Shown here: positions 1 through 7,458 of the stretch, one piece after another
How the letters are laid out: the number at the start of each line of letters is the position of its first letter
How positions within the stretch are numbered: position 1 is the first letter of the stretch
Assembly: GCA_014116815.1 (NCBI GenBank)
Contig: JACGYV010000038.1
Location: 1 to 12,591, forward strand
Reading direction: 5' to 3'
DNA from: Holosporaceae bacterium 'Namur'
GTDB taxonomy: Bacteria; Pseudomonadota; Alphaproteobacteria; Rickettsiales; Midichloriaceae
DNA: 12,591 nucleotides
Made by a program: the position numbers and the translations under genes
The notes under the pieces: generated by a model
What the model was told of the DNA's origin: nothing
Seen by the model: the letters and a program-made list of their open reading frames with translations, nothing else
Databases searched by the model: none

Positions 1-44
1 TGACGGCAATCTTCCAACTATAGTTATAACCTTACACTATCAAC

Positions 45-227
45 TTACCGTGTGATCCATTGTAACAACTCATCTTCATTTAAACTTGCACTTCTATCTG
101 AACCACTTAACAAACTTAATGCCAACTTCTTTTTATTTTCATGCATTTTAATTATTTTTTCTTCTATCTTATCTTTCATCACCAACCTATATACTGTCAC
201 AGGATTCTTTTGTCCCATTCTATGTAG
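45..227 (-). pseudogene. SNF2-family helicase, C-terminal fragment
   Basis: The minus-strand frame ending at the TAA at 47-45 reads LHRMGQKNPVTVYRLVMKD, then IEEKIIKMHENKKKLALSLL, and ends near LNEDELLQWITR. This is the extreme C-terminus of SNF2/RapA-type ATP-dependent DNA translocases: the HRxGQ box is helicase motif VI, and the (D/T)xIEEKI...L/MH..K..LA..LL helix follows it in the family. Only about 60 of several hundred residues remain. Homology stops at the HRMGQ box, where the terminal repeat of the IS6-like element (226 onward) begins, so the 5' part has been lost or moved by the insertion. No start codon belongs to this piece. Identification as SNF2 is firm from the motif; the subgroup cannot be decided. 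Confidence 0.85.
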
Positions 228-854
228 TAGCGTTGCAAAGAATGAAATTGAAGGAAGAAGTTATCTAATTTTATGAGGTTTCTTAGAATTCATAAGCAGA
301 AGTTGGTAAGTTAAATTGCCTTTCAATAAAGTATTTAATATTTACAGCAGAGCTCTTAAGTAAGTGATAAAGCTGCCCCTTGAATAACATATTGATTGTC
401 TTAATACCTCGGATGGTATTATAAGCATAGTTTAGCTGCTTTGTGATTACGGGTCTTGCTTAAGTAGAAATCAATAGTGTTTTTGTTACTATCAATTGCT
501 CTATATAAGTATAACCATTTACCTTTAACCTTGATATAAGTTTCATCTAGATACCAAGAAGAATTGGTAGATTTGACGAAATAGCTAACTTTCTTTCGTA
601 TTTCAGGCCCATAATGCTGAACCCACCTGTATATTGTACTTGGAGAAATGTTTAATCCTCTCTTCCAGCATTTCACTTAAATTACGATAACTAAGTCTGC
701 ACCTCAAATACCAGCGTACACACAATAATATAATCTCTCCCTCATAATGGCGCCACTTAAATTCTATAGGCTGATACTTCCTCATATGAATAAATCATTA
801 GTTGCTTGCCTTACCTTATACCTACCTTCATATTTCATTTCTCGCAACACAACC
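226..854 (-). mobile_element. IS6-family insertion sequence, internally deleted (~630 bp)
   Basis: The two ends are inverted repeats. The left end reads GCGTTGCAAAGAATGAAAT on the plus strand (230-248). The right end, on the complement, reads GGTTGTGTTGCGAGAAATG from 854 inward. Both resemble the GGxxxTGTTGCAAA terminal repeat of IS6/IS26-type elements. The only cargo is a broken IS6 transposase on the minus strand. Full IS6 elements are about 0.8 kb, so roughly 200 bp are missing from the middle. I see no 8-bp target duplication, and the two flanks belong to different genes. This suggests an adjacent deletion or recombination rather than a simple insertion. Confidence 0.85.
283..785 (-). pseudogene. 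IS6-family transposase, frameshifted and internally deleted
   Basis: Three minus-strand segments make up the remnant. (1) 785 to about 660 starts MRKYQPIEFKWRHYEGEIIL and runs to LSEMLEE, the usual IS6 N-terminus. (2) About 660 to 425 continues with RGLNISPSTIYRWVQHYGPE and holds the first two catalytic aspartates, in WYLDETYIKVKG and LYRAIDSN. (3) About 432 to 283 resumes with AYNTIRGIKTINMLFKGQLY and ends in the stop after ...SAYEF. Segments 1 and 2 are joined by an indel near 657-664 in a GAGAG run, apparently a loss of two bases. Segments 2 and 3 are joined by a deletion of about 70 codons that removes the region with the third catalytic residue, Glu. The family protein is about 230 aa. 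The enzyme must be inactive. Confidence 0.85.
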
Positions 855-1172
855 CTTTATTAAACCTAAAAGTGGAAAGAGTGATATCTTTTCTTTTGCA
901 GGTATTTGGGATACGTGGCAGGATCAGGAAGGTAAGACTTTAATAACCTGTGCTATTATTACACAAGATACCAGTCCTGCACTTAAGTTTATCCATAGCA
1001 GAATGCCTGTAATTATACCTGATCAAAAAGTTAGCCTAATGCTACTCCGGATAGTTTAAGTAATCAGTTACACACCGCTCAAGATGCCCAAGTATAATAT
1101 TGGGAAGTAGATCGTAAGATTAATAATCCTATAAATAACGAGCCCGGGCTAATACAGAAAAAAGCTTATTAA
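855..1172 (+). pseudogene. SRAP-domain (YedK/HMCES-like) protein, C-terminal remnant
   Basis: The frame through 855-1035 reads FIKPKSGK, then FSFAGIWDTWQDQEGKTLIT, CAIIT and IHSRMPVIIPDQK. This is the SRAP core; the His of IHxRMPVI is the conserved catalytic-site histidine of the family. After a frameshift near 1035 the same domain continues as TPDSLSNQLHTAQDAQV, an in-frame TAA (1098-1100), then YWEVDRKINNPINNEPGLIQ, which matches the usual SRAP C-terminus (VNNPxNDxPELI). It ends at TAA 1170-1172. SRAP proteins form protective DNA-protein crosslinks at abasic sites through Cys2. That N-terminal half is absent because the IS6-like element sits where it should be. The fragment is certainly non-functional. 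Confidence 0.82.
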
Positions 1173-1224
1173 TACTTACTTAGAAGCTTTAGTATTAGAA
1201 ACACTTGAGTTACTGCTAATAAGG

Positions 1225-1392
1225 TTAACTATCATGCTTTAAACTACTATCCGAATTGGAGTTAATAATATAATTAAACAAGCTTTCTATAAAGTCATCA
1301 TGACTGTTTAACTTAACCGAGGAATTATCAATTAGCTTGGTATTATTGTTATCATTAGCCGGAATAAAAACCTTTGTATCTTCTATAAACAT
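1225..1392 (-). CDS. small hypothetical ORF, 55 aa
   Basis: A minus-strand ATG at 1392 opens a 55-codon frame beginning MFIEDTKVFIPANDNNN and ending LKHDS at the TAA at 1227-1225. The protein is acidic and rich in Asn, Ser and Asp, with no membrane segment or recognisable motif. I see no convincing ribosome binding site. A second short frame just beyond the stop is also Ser-rich, so this could be the frayed end of a larger gene. I do not recognise it. The rest of 1173-1606 holds only AT-rich sequence, the hairpin at 1441-1481 and a possible C-terminal tail of the FG-GAP gene. Confidence 0.25.
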   Translation of the reverse strand: MFIEDTKVFIPANDNNNTKLIDNSSVKLNSHDDFIESLFNYIINSNSDSSLKHDS

Positions 1393-1440
1393 GATTAATA
1401 CTCTAGATTATTTTTAATGAATTATATCATAAAAACAGGT

Positions 1441-1481
1441 AAATTGCTTTTATTATTTATTAAATATTATAAAAGCAATTT
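1441..1481 (-). terminator. hairpin downstream of the FG-GAP gene
   Basis: AAATTGCTTTTAT (1441-1453) is perfectly complementary to ATAAAAGCAATTT (1469-1481), giving a 13-bp stem with a 15-base AT-rich loop. It lies between two minus-strand reading frames, about 30 bases past the last possible stop of the FG-GAP gene (1513). A role as transcription terminator is inferred. The stem is AT-rich and there is no long separate T-run, so strength is uncertain. Confidence 0.5.
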
Positions 1482-1512
1482 TATAATGTATACTTAGTTA
1501 TAAAAATGCCCT

Positions 1513-2964
1513 TTATTCTATACCCCAAGCTTTATACCCTTTCTCTATCGGATTTTCTTCGCAAAACTTAACTGTTCTCTGCGTGATGCTCTTTATACCA
1601 TATGCATTACATGCAACATGATTCCTCGCTGCCGAAGAAATAGTCTTCTATAACCATGCTACTAAATAAATGTGCACTAGTTGCTATATCCATAGCCGCC
1701 TTATAAGTTGTTAATATAATTGGGTTAGGGATAAGCGAATGAGCTTCGGAATGGCTGGCAGGAGAAGAGCTCGGTGAAACAGTACCGGAAGGTGTAGCAA
1801 CCGGGAAATGAGTGTTGATCGGTATTACACTTTTGTCCGGAAGTGAACTCGGGCTTGATGTAACGCTGGGACTTGGGCTTATTGAAGAAGTCGGGCTCGG
1901 ACTTGCCGAAACACTAGGACTTGGGGTTGCCGAAATTTGTAAATTCATTCCGAACACTACATAACCTGCACTTGGAACAATAAGGCTGGAATCACGAGCA
2001 CCTATCATAAAATCATCAATCCCGTCACCGTTTACATCTCCTGCCTTACTAACTGTATTGCCCGTATAAGCACCTGATCCGCTTCCGATACACTGAAAAC
2101 CAAGAGTCCCGTTAAGAGTAGTTAAATCAATATTGGAAGAAAAGGGAGCTTTGCTTCCATATAGTATATAACTAACCCCGGTACAAGAATTAAGTTGAGG
2201 AGAGCCGATAATTACATCCTCGATTCCATCACCATTAATATCACCTGCTCCACAGGCTGCATTTGCTGCCAGCATGTTTGGAGATAATCCTTTTAATTTA
2301 AACCCGGCAGACTCATTCAGAGTTGATAAACTAATTTCAGAAGGTAAGAAAGCTTTACCAAATATAATATTACTTATAGTTACATCAGAGTTGGGTATAT
2401 TTGTACTAATAGTGAGATCATTAAATCCGTCGCTGTTTATATCACCAAGCCCACCAACCGATTTGCCCGCGAAAGACTCTGAGAAGCCGGCTATCTTAAA
2501 GCCGTTTTCTCCGTTAAGCTCAGATAGATATACGGGTCCCGGAAAGGTATGGTTATTTCCAAACACTACATATTGCTTAGTAGCGTGAAAAACACCGTTA
2601 GTCCCAATAATAAAATCATTTAACCCGTCACCGTTTGTATCTCCTATACCGCTCTGACTGTATCACCTGAAAAGTATTGGTTCTTTTCCCCAATTAATTT
2701 AAAACCGTTAGTCCCGTTAAGGCTCGATAGATTTATAAGCGGAGGGAAAGAGGTTTTGCTTCCATATAATACATAAGTTATTCCTACGTCATCATTGTAT
2801 TTACCAGCTCCAAAAATCATATCATCAATTCCATCTCCGTTTACGTCTCCTATCCCGTCAACTGCATAAAAAGAATTTTCGGGCACCGGATAATCTATGG
2901 TTAGTTTGAACCCGTTGCTCCCGTTAAGTTCCGATAAAAGTAAAGGATTTTGGAATGAAGGCAT
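1513..2964 (-). pseudogene. FG-GAP (integrin-alpha-type beta-propeller) repeat protein, split by frameshifts
   Basis: From the ATG at 2964 (weak Shine-Dalgarno AAGAGA) the product carries five copies of the FG-GAP unit: LNGxxGFKL, then GD(V/I/T)N(G/S)DGxxD, then YVVFG or similar. The Dx(N)xDGxxD loops are calcium-binding. Repeats 1-2 lie in 2655-2964 and repeats 2-5 in about 1920-2655. The frames meet at a duplicated AG (CT at 2652-2655 on plus): removing it restores GDTVSGIGDTNGDG. A Ser/Pro linker (PSPSVSASPSPTSSISPSPS, then more) follows, and then a tail ending GSEESCCM with a stop at 1607. One base out of frame, coding-like sequence continues as ACNAYGIKSITQRTVKFCEE to a TAA at 1513, so a second frameshift near 1613 is likely. 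There is no obvious signal peptide. FG-GAP proteins are typically surface or secreted adhesin-like factors; here the gene is probably dead. Confidence 0.8.
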
Positions 2965-3405
2965 ATTAATTCTCTTATATGGTTATTTGAACACATATAC
3001 AGATAATCTAATTTATAATAATAAAATATACCATTCGTATTATATTACATAAGTTTATATTAAATATTGGTATGGATTAGTTTAAAGGGGTTATAAGGCT
3101 ATGATTATAATTTATAAGAATAAGTAGAGCAAAAGATATATAATAAACCCACTATAGATTTTACTCTGCTCTTATACTCTATATATAACAGCTTTAAAGC
3201 TATTATTACCGAGCGAAGTAAGAAAGGAAATTATATTATTAGTTAAATATTAGTAATTATTCTTCATTGGAGAATTTCATATATTTTGCTTATTCAATGT
3301 AGTCTCATTATTCAAATTACAGTAACCATAAATTTAATAATTCTTATATATAAAAATAATCATAAATGAAGAATCATACTTATTATTAATAATGGGTATT
3401 ATTAG
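2965..3405. other. AT-rich intergenic region between divergent genes
   Basis: This region separates the minus-strand FG-GAP gene from the plus-strand ankyrin gene and must hold both promoters. On the plus strand TTGCTT (3296-3301) and TATTCA are spaced by 17 bases, a weak promoter candidate for the ankyrin gene. ATTCTTCATT (3259-3268) and AATGAAGAAT (3365-3374) form an inverted pair about 100 bases apart. A short plus-strand frame at 3158-3253 without a start codon ends LLPSEVRKEIILLVKY; it looks like a possible gene-end remnant but is too short to name. Nothing else is apparent. Confidence 0.4.
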
Positions 3406-5610
3406 ATGAAAGAAAAGGGAACAATTAGACCTGTGTACGGAAATATAACAAAAGATACTTTTCAAAGTGTAACTACTTTAATGAAAATGTCAGCTTATGG
3501 AGAATTAGAGAAAGTAGATGAATTGCTAAAAGAGGGAGTGAATATAAATGAAAGAGACGATTAGGGATATACTGCACTAATGGATGCAGTAGAGAATGAA
3601 AATATGGAAATAGTAGATAAACTTATAAAGTATAATGCAGATGTTAACATACGAAACAATGAGAACAAAGCAGCAATAACTTTTGCTTTAAACACAGGTA
3701 ATTATGAAATTTGCTCATTGCTTATTAATGTAGGTGCTATTGTAAAGCGGAATGAGATAGAGAAAATTGATGAAGCTTTTTTAAATATACCTTTGCTTGC
3801 ACTTCTTTTTGAAAATTACGGTAAGTATAAAGAATTGGAGGATTTATTTTTAGATTTAGCTGTTTCAATAGGGCATTTTGAAATAGCTCATAATATAATT
3901 AGTAAGAGAGAAAAAAATATTAAATTTTATACTAGTTTATTAGGGATTTCAGCTAGCAAAGGTTATGTTGATATAGTTAAATTACTTTTAGAACATGGAG
4001 CCAATATCAATAGCAGTAATATTATAACATCCAGAGGGGTTATGCCGGCGTTGATTCGTGCTATAAATGCAAATAAAGAAGAAGTGGTAAAAGTATTATT
4101 ATCACAGGGAGCAGATGTTAATATTTTTGATCCTTTAATGTATGCAGCCGAGATAGGAAATATTGAAATAGTAAAATTCCTGATTAAGTATGGGGCAAAT
4201 ATTCGTTGTAGAGATTATCAGTATACGCCTCTATTAAAAGCTTCTGAAAAGGGGTATGAGGATGTAGTAAAGCTATTATTGGATATAGGCTGTAATTATA
4301 ACGACAGTAATTCATACGGGCATACTGCCGTATTATTAGCAGCGTATAACGGTCACACTAACATTGTTAAGCTTTTCTTAGAAAGAGGAATTAGTGTTGA
4401 TTGGGAAAATAAAAACGGTTGTACATTATTAATGGCCGCAACCATAAAGTCACGAATGGATGTAATAAAATTACTTATTAATAAAGGTGTTAATATCAAT
4501 AAGCTAAGTAAGAGCGGACATACAGCATTATCTGTAGCTATAGAAAGCAAAAACGAGGAAGCAGTCGAGTTACTTCTAGAAAATGGAGCAGATGCAAACA
4601 AAAAATCCAATAATAATTTCGGTTTTTATGAAGATGATCCGGATCTTATTAATGTTAACAGTAGTATTAATGACCTTGTAATATACACTCCTCTAATTAT
4701 AGCGATAGATACAGGGTTGAAGGAAGTAGTCAAATTACTTATTAAATATAAAGCAGATATTAATTTAAAGAATGCTAGTAACAATACTCCATTAATGCAT
4801 GCTTTAATATGTAGAAAATTTGAAATGGCATCTTTAATTATTAGTTGCAAAGAAAAATTAAATTGCTGGGATTATACATATGATGTTGCTGCTTTAGTAG
4901 AAGCTGCCGGTGTAGGAAGCCTGGAATTAACCAAGAAATTATTAAGTGCTCCGATAAATGGAATAAATATTGATAGTCGGAATATATATAATTGTACAGC
5001 TTTAAGTAAGGCAATTATGAGTAAGCAATTAGATATGGTAAAATACTTAATAGAAAACGGGGCAGATATAGAAAAGCCAATAATTCATAAATATATAGAT
5101 AATACACCCTACGGCACAAGGTTTATAAGTAAAGTGGTCTCATTTTCTCCTTTAATGGAAGCTGCAAAAGTTGGTAGCTTAAGTATAATGCAGGTATTAA
5201 TAGAAAATGGAGCTAATCTATCCTTTAAAAACAATGAAAATAACACAGTATATAATTTTAATCGTAATCCCCAAGTTAATTTATTTTTAAACAAACTTAA
5301 AACTTTTTATAATGAAAATGTAGGGGACATAACGCTAAGAAGAATATTAGGCCAAACTATTTGTAATGGAATAAACGGAAATATTAGGTTTATTGATATT
5401 GTCCCGCGATATACTAAGGTAAAAGAAGAAAGTTCGGTGTTACTAGGAATATCAGCTTACTTAAATGATTTTATTCCGGATAAGTATTCTAAAAAATTGG
5501 TAATTCATCCTTTCAAAAGTGAAATAAAATCTTGGGTAGAGGAAATAGAATTAAATGCTTTAAGTGAGCTAAAAGTAACCCCTAAATTAGGGGGGTGGCA
5601 TCTACCTTAA
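3406..5610 (+). pseudogene. ankyrin-repeat protein with in-frame TAG at codon 53
   Basis: An ATG at 3406 opens MKEKGTIRPVYGNITKDTFQ and runs into an ankyrin helix (GELEKVDELLKEGVNINERD). TAG then occurs at 3562-3564, directly before GYTALMDAVENENMEIVDKL. The frame is the same on both sides, so a single base change explains the break. Downstream, 676 codons from the ATG at 3580 contain about 13-14 ankyrin repeats of the form TPLxxAxxxGxxxVVKLLLxxGADxN, many close to consensus. A non-repeat C-terminal part of about 110 residues follows (from around NPQVNLFLNKLK), with no motif I recognise. The full product would be about 734 residues. Ankyrin proteins of intracellular bacteria often act as secreted effectors binding host proteins; that role is inferred. 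Translation could restart at 3580, where AGGGA (3563-3567) lies 12 bases upstream, losing only the first repeat. It is therefore either a fresh pseudogene or a 676-aa protein. Confidence 0.75.
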
Positions 5611-5700
5611 CATGGGCTCCATACGACGATCACCACCACTGCCTATATCTCATTTTTATATATATGCTCTCATGGTTATATTCTTTAACAAAATTATCTT

Positions 5701-5997
5701 TTATGGATGCGGGGTTATTGCAATAATTGTTATAACCCCTTTATCTATACCATAATGCCAAAAAATTCTGTATGCAGCAGGCGTTTTATTTTCCGCATAA
5801 GCTTCTAATATCTCTTCCCCGTTAAGTCCTTGTAGTGCGCTATATTTATGTGTTTGTAAACTCGGATGCTTGGGGTTAGCTTCCAAATATCCTAGAGTTT
5901 TACATACTGCTTTATATCTTTTTTGAAGGCTCTTATTTTCTTTTAATCTTTTTAAATCTTCAGCAGCTTGTTTAGTAAACAATAAACGAAAAGGCAT
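5701..5997 (-). CDS. RelE/ParE-superfamily toxin
   Basis: This 98-residue protein starts MPFRLLFTKQAAEDLKRLKE and ends ITIIAITPHP. It has the RelE/ParE layout: a first beta strand, the AAEDLKRL helix, a long basic helix (SLQKRYKAVCKTLGYLEANP), then strands with AAYRIFWHYG and the closing IIAITPHP. Length and order fit the family's usual 85-105 aa. RelE-type members cut mRNA on the ribosome, while ParE-type members poison gyrase; sequence alone does not decide which. Its ATG overlaps the stop of the upstream antitoxin gene by one base (TAATG), the classic translationally coupled arrangement. No disruption is visible and the pair looks functional. Confidence 0.85.
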   Translation of the reverse strand: MPFRLLFTKQAAEDLKRLKENKSLQKRYKAVCKTLGYLEANPKHPSLQTHKYSALQGLNGEEILEAYAENKTPAAYRIFWHYGIDKGVITIIAITPHP

Positions 5998-6275
5998 TAT
6001 TCATTCTCAGAAACATACTTGGAAAAACTTCCAATATCTTGTACTTCACCCTTAGCAGATTCTTCAATACCTTTTCTAACTTGATTCAATGCGCCTTTAT
6101 TATTAAAAAGCCAAGCTTCTTTTATAGGAATCTCTATATATGGTTCTAATATAACTTTATGAGTATTCTCATCAACATAAGCTTTATAGCTGCTCACCCC
6201 TTTTTCTATTAATTTACCTAAACATACTCTCCCTTTAGAGTCTAGTTTGAGCATTTTGAAGTTCTCGGTTCTCAT
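5997..6275 (-). CDS. antitoxin of the RelE/ParE-type pair, AbrB-like N-terminus
   Basis: The 92-residue protein starts MRTENFKMLKLDSKGRVCLG. The section KLDSKGRVCLGKLIEKGVSS, then KVILEPYIEIP, resembles a swapped-hairpin (SpoVT/AbrB-type) DNA-binding domain. The second half (EAWLFNNKGALNQVRKGIEE, then GEVQDIGSFSKYV) would be the toxin-neutralising helix and tail. The first ATG (6275) has GGGA 8 bases upstream; an in-frame ATG at 6254 (MLKLDSKGR) is an alternative start that fits the domain boundary. It is encoded first in the operon, as expected for an antitoxin that also represses its own promoter. The AbrB-like assignment is from pattern and should be confirmed by a profile search. Confidence 0.75.
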   Translation of the reverse strand: MRTENFKMLKLDSKGRVCLGKLIEKGVSSYKAYVDENTHKVILEPYIEIPIKEAWLFNNKGALNQVRKGIEESAKGEVQDIGSFSKYVSENE

Positions 6276-6304
6276 AATTTAATCCCAAAATACTTTATTA
6301 TATA

Positions 6305-6339
6305 ATAGTACCGCTTAGTGGGATACATGTCAAGTGGGA
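6305..6339 (-). promoter_or_regulatory. promoter and operator-like repeats of the toxin-antitoxin operon
   Basis: On the minus strand a perfect -35 TTGACA (6333-6328) is followed by 17 bases and a -10 TACTAT (6310-6305), about 30 bases before the antitoxin ATG. Two direct copies of TCCCACT (6339-6333 and 6323-6317) lie 16 bases apart and overlap the -35 box and the spacer. They are good candidates for binding sites of the antitoxin in autoregulation. The promoter call is strong by consensus; the operator role is inferred. Confidence 0.7.
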
Positions 6340-6410
6340 CAACAGGAAATATTGTTTACAATCTAAATGCTTCTGGTAGGGGTAAACGCAGAATTCGGAA
6401 AAATTGTACG

Positions 6411-6683
6411 CTAAGGTTCTGATCGAGTACTATGGCTGTCACTCGGTACCATCAAATATTCTGACGCATATACACTTCTGCTAATCTTTGGTTTTATATC
6501 TGCAGGTTTATAACCCACTTCCCCTGCATCACATAAAGCTATTTTGAAAGCACCTGCATATTCTATAATTATTTGCATTTAAGTAATGTAGTTCGATAAT
6601 GCTATTTCCCAATATCCTTAAAATCTTTCCTTTGAAGAATTAATATGAACCAATTTAAGTCAAGCTTTTACTTTTATTACCAT
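6411..6683 (-). pseudogene. possible decayed small gene of unknown function
   Basis: One minus-strand frame from an ATG at 6683 to TAG at 6413-6411 would encode about 90 residues but contains three internal stops. The last open stretch, from an ATG at 6578, is 55 codons: it starts MQIIIEYAGAFKIALCDAGE and continues GYKPADIKPKISRS. Residue use there is protein-like (mixed charged and hydrophobic), unlike random AT-rich sequence, which is why I list it. There is no Shine-Dalgarno site before 6578. I do not recognise the family. It may be just a chance ORF of 55 codons. The remaining sequence from 6340 to 6723 shows nothing else. Confidence 0.25.
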
Positions 6684-6723
6684 ATTATTTTATCACTCTT
6701 TTAAACTCCTGTTTATTAATTTT

Positions 6724-6914
6724 TTGCATAGCTAGCACTTGTTGCAAATATGGCCGCACCGGTTAATCCTGCTCTGCCTTCGTTTTACTCGGCATGCGTG
6801 GTAAACACAGGCTCAACCCCCTGCCCGCCCCCAACCCTTCGTTCGATCCTCTCTCTCAGGGCCGGGTGGGGGTTGCCATTTTTGCTCATAACAAGTGCTC
6901 AGTCGCTTATGCAA
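6724..6914. repeat. GC-rich MITE-like imperfect palindrome (~190 bp)
   Basis: Nested inverted repeats span the element. Outer arms are TTGCATA (6724-6730) with TATGCAA (6908-6914). Next come AGCACTTGTT (6734-6743) with AACAAGTGCT (6890-6899), followed inward by AAATATGGC and GCCATTTTT. The inner arms are very GC-rich: CAACCCCCTGCCCGCCC (6814-6830) against GGGCCGGGTGGGGGTTG (6859-6875). The base composition is strikingly unlike its AT-rich surroundings. The left half carries about 60 extra bases (roughly 6754-6813) with no partner on the right. An open plus-strand frame runs through the element (from the ATG at 6750) but reads Pro/Ser/Ala-rich and is not convincing as a gene. It resembles palindromic intergenic elements of Rickettsiales in style; I cannot match it to a named one. 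Confidence 0.65.
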
Positions 6915-6936
6915 TTAATAAAAAGGAATTTAAACC

Positions 6937-7338
6937 ATGAAAAATTTACATCATTATAACAAAGTTGAAAAAGTGCTTTTTGATATGGATTCAAATAATT
7001 ATAGAATGGAAAGGAAAATTTTAAATATTTTGGAAAACAATATTACTCATAACCATACTATTAAAGTAATTGATAACCCTTATATGTGTGTAGGTGACTC
7101 AAGCGGCTTCTGCGAGTATACCAGAGAGGTTTATACACTCTTCAATCAACAACTGCTAATCATCGCTGATTATACTAAGTGGGAATATACTCGTATTAAC
7201 GACTATACAGGTGATTGGTATGATGACGTGGGAACAGAATACGTATTAATAGAAGCTGTTTTATATCCGAATTACTTAAGGATACACACGGAAGTTGAAG
7301 CAATTTATAACTTAAAATTAAAACTACACTTCAGATAA
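6937..7338 (+). CDS. hypothetical protein, 133 aa
   Basis: The ATG at 6937 has a good Shine-Dalgarno AAGGA at 6923-6927, so the start is well supported. The protein begins MKNLHHYNKVEKVLFDMDSN and ends LKLKLHFR. It is soluble-looking, without signal peptide or membrane helix. It is rich in Tyr, Trp, Asp and Asn in its middle (ADYTKWEYTRINDYTGDWYD) and has two cysteines (CVGDSSGFCEY). The second half could be beta-rich. I do not recognise the family. The start lies only 22 bases from the GC-rich palindrome, so the palindrome may sit in its 5' untranslated region and affect expression. The stop codon lies inside a perfect hairpin. It seems to be a single-gene unit. Confidence 0.7.
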   Translation: MKNLHHYNKVEKVLFDMDSNNYRMERKILNILENNITHNHTIKVIDNPYMCVGDSSGFCEYTREVYTLFNQQLLIIADYTKWEYTRINDYTGDWYDDVGTEYVLIEAVLYPNYLRIHTEVEAIYNLKLKLHFR

Positions 7339-7355
7339 GGCTTAAAGCCTTATCT
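7333..7355 (+). terminator. perfect hairpin at the end of the 133-aa gene
   Basis: AGATAAGGCTT (7333-7343) and AAGCCTTATCT (7345-7355) form an 11-bp perfect stem separated by a single base, and contain the gene's TAA (7336-7338). The following sequence is pyrimidine-rich (TCTCCTATCCTATCTTATCT) rather than a clean T-run. A terminator or 3'-end-protecting hairpin is the likeliest role. Confidence 0.6.
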
Positions 7356-7458
7356 TCTCCTATCCTATCTTATCTTTTCTTATTCGTTCAATCGCCACTA
7401 GGGCTTAACTTTACTTATCTTGGTAACTACTAACAATTACTCTAGTTAATAACCTACT

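Noticed and set aside
52..276. Plus-strand ORF of 74 codons, hydrophobic
   Set aside because: It is antisense to the SNF2 helicase tail, whose HRMGQ motif makes the minus strand the coding one.
802..860. ATG at 802 as the start of the SRAP gene
   Set aside because: 802-854 lies inside the IS6-like element end; family homology starts only at about 855, so that ATG is not a genuine start.
2274..2588. Plus-strand ORF of 104 codons
   Set aside because: It is the mirror of the FG-GAP repeats on the minus strand.
3158..3253. Short frame ending LLPSEVRKEIILLVKY, reminiscent of an F-box-like gene end
   Set aside because: No start codon, only 31 codons and no wider similarity visible, so not listed as a gene.
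4353..5294. Three minus-strand ORFs of 61-85 codons
   Set aside because: They lie antisense within the ankyrin-repeat gene and have no motif of their own.
6750..6959. Plus-strand ORF of 69 codons through the GC-rich palindrome
   Set aside because: It overlaps the well-supported start at 6937, has no ribosome site, and its Pro/Ser-rich content follows from the C-rich repeat.
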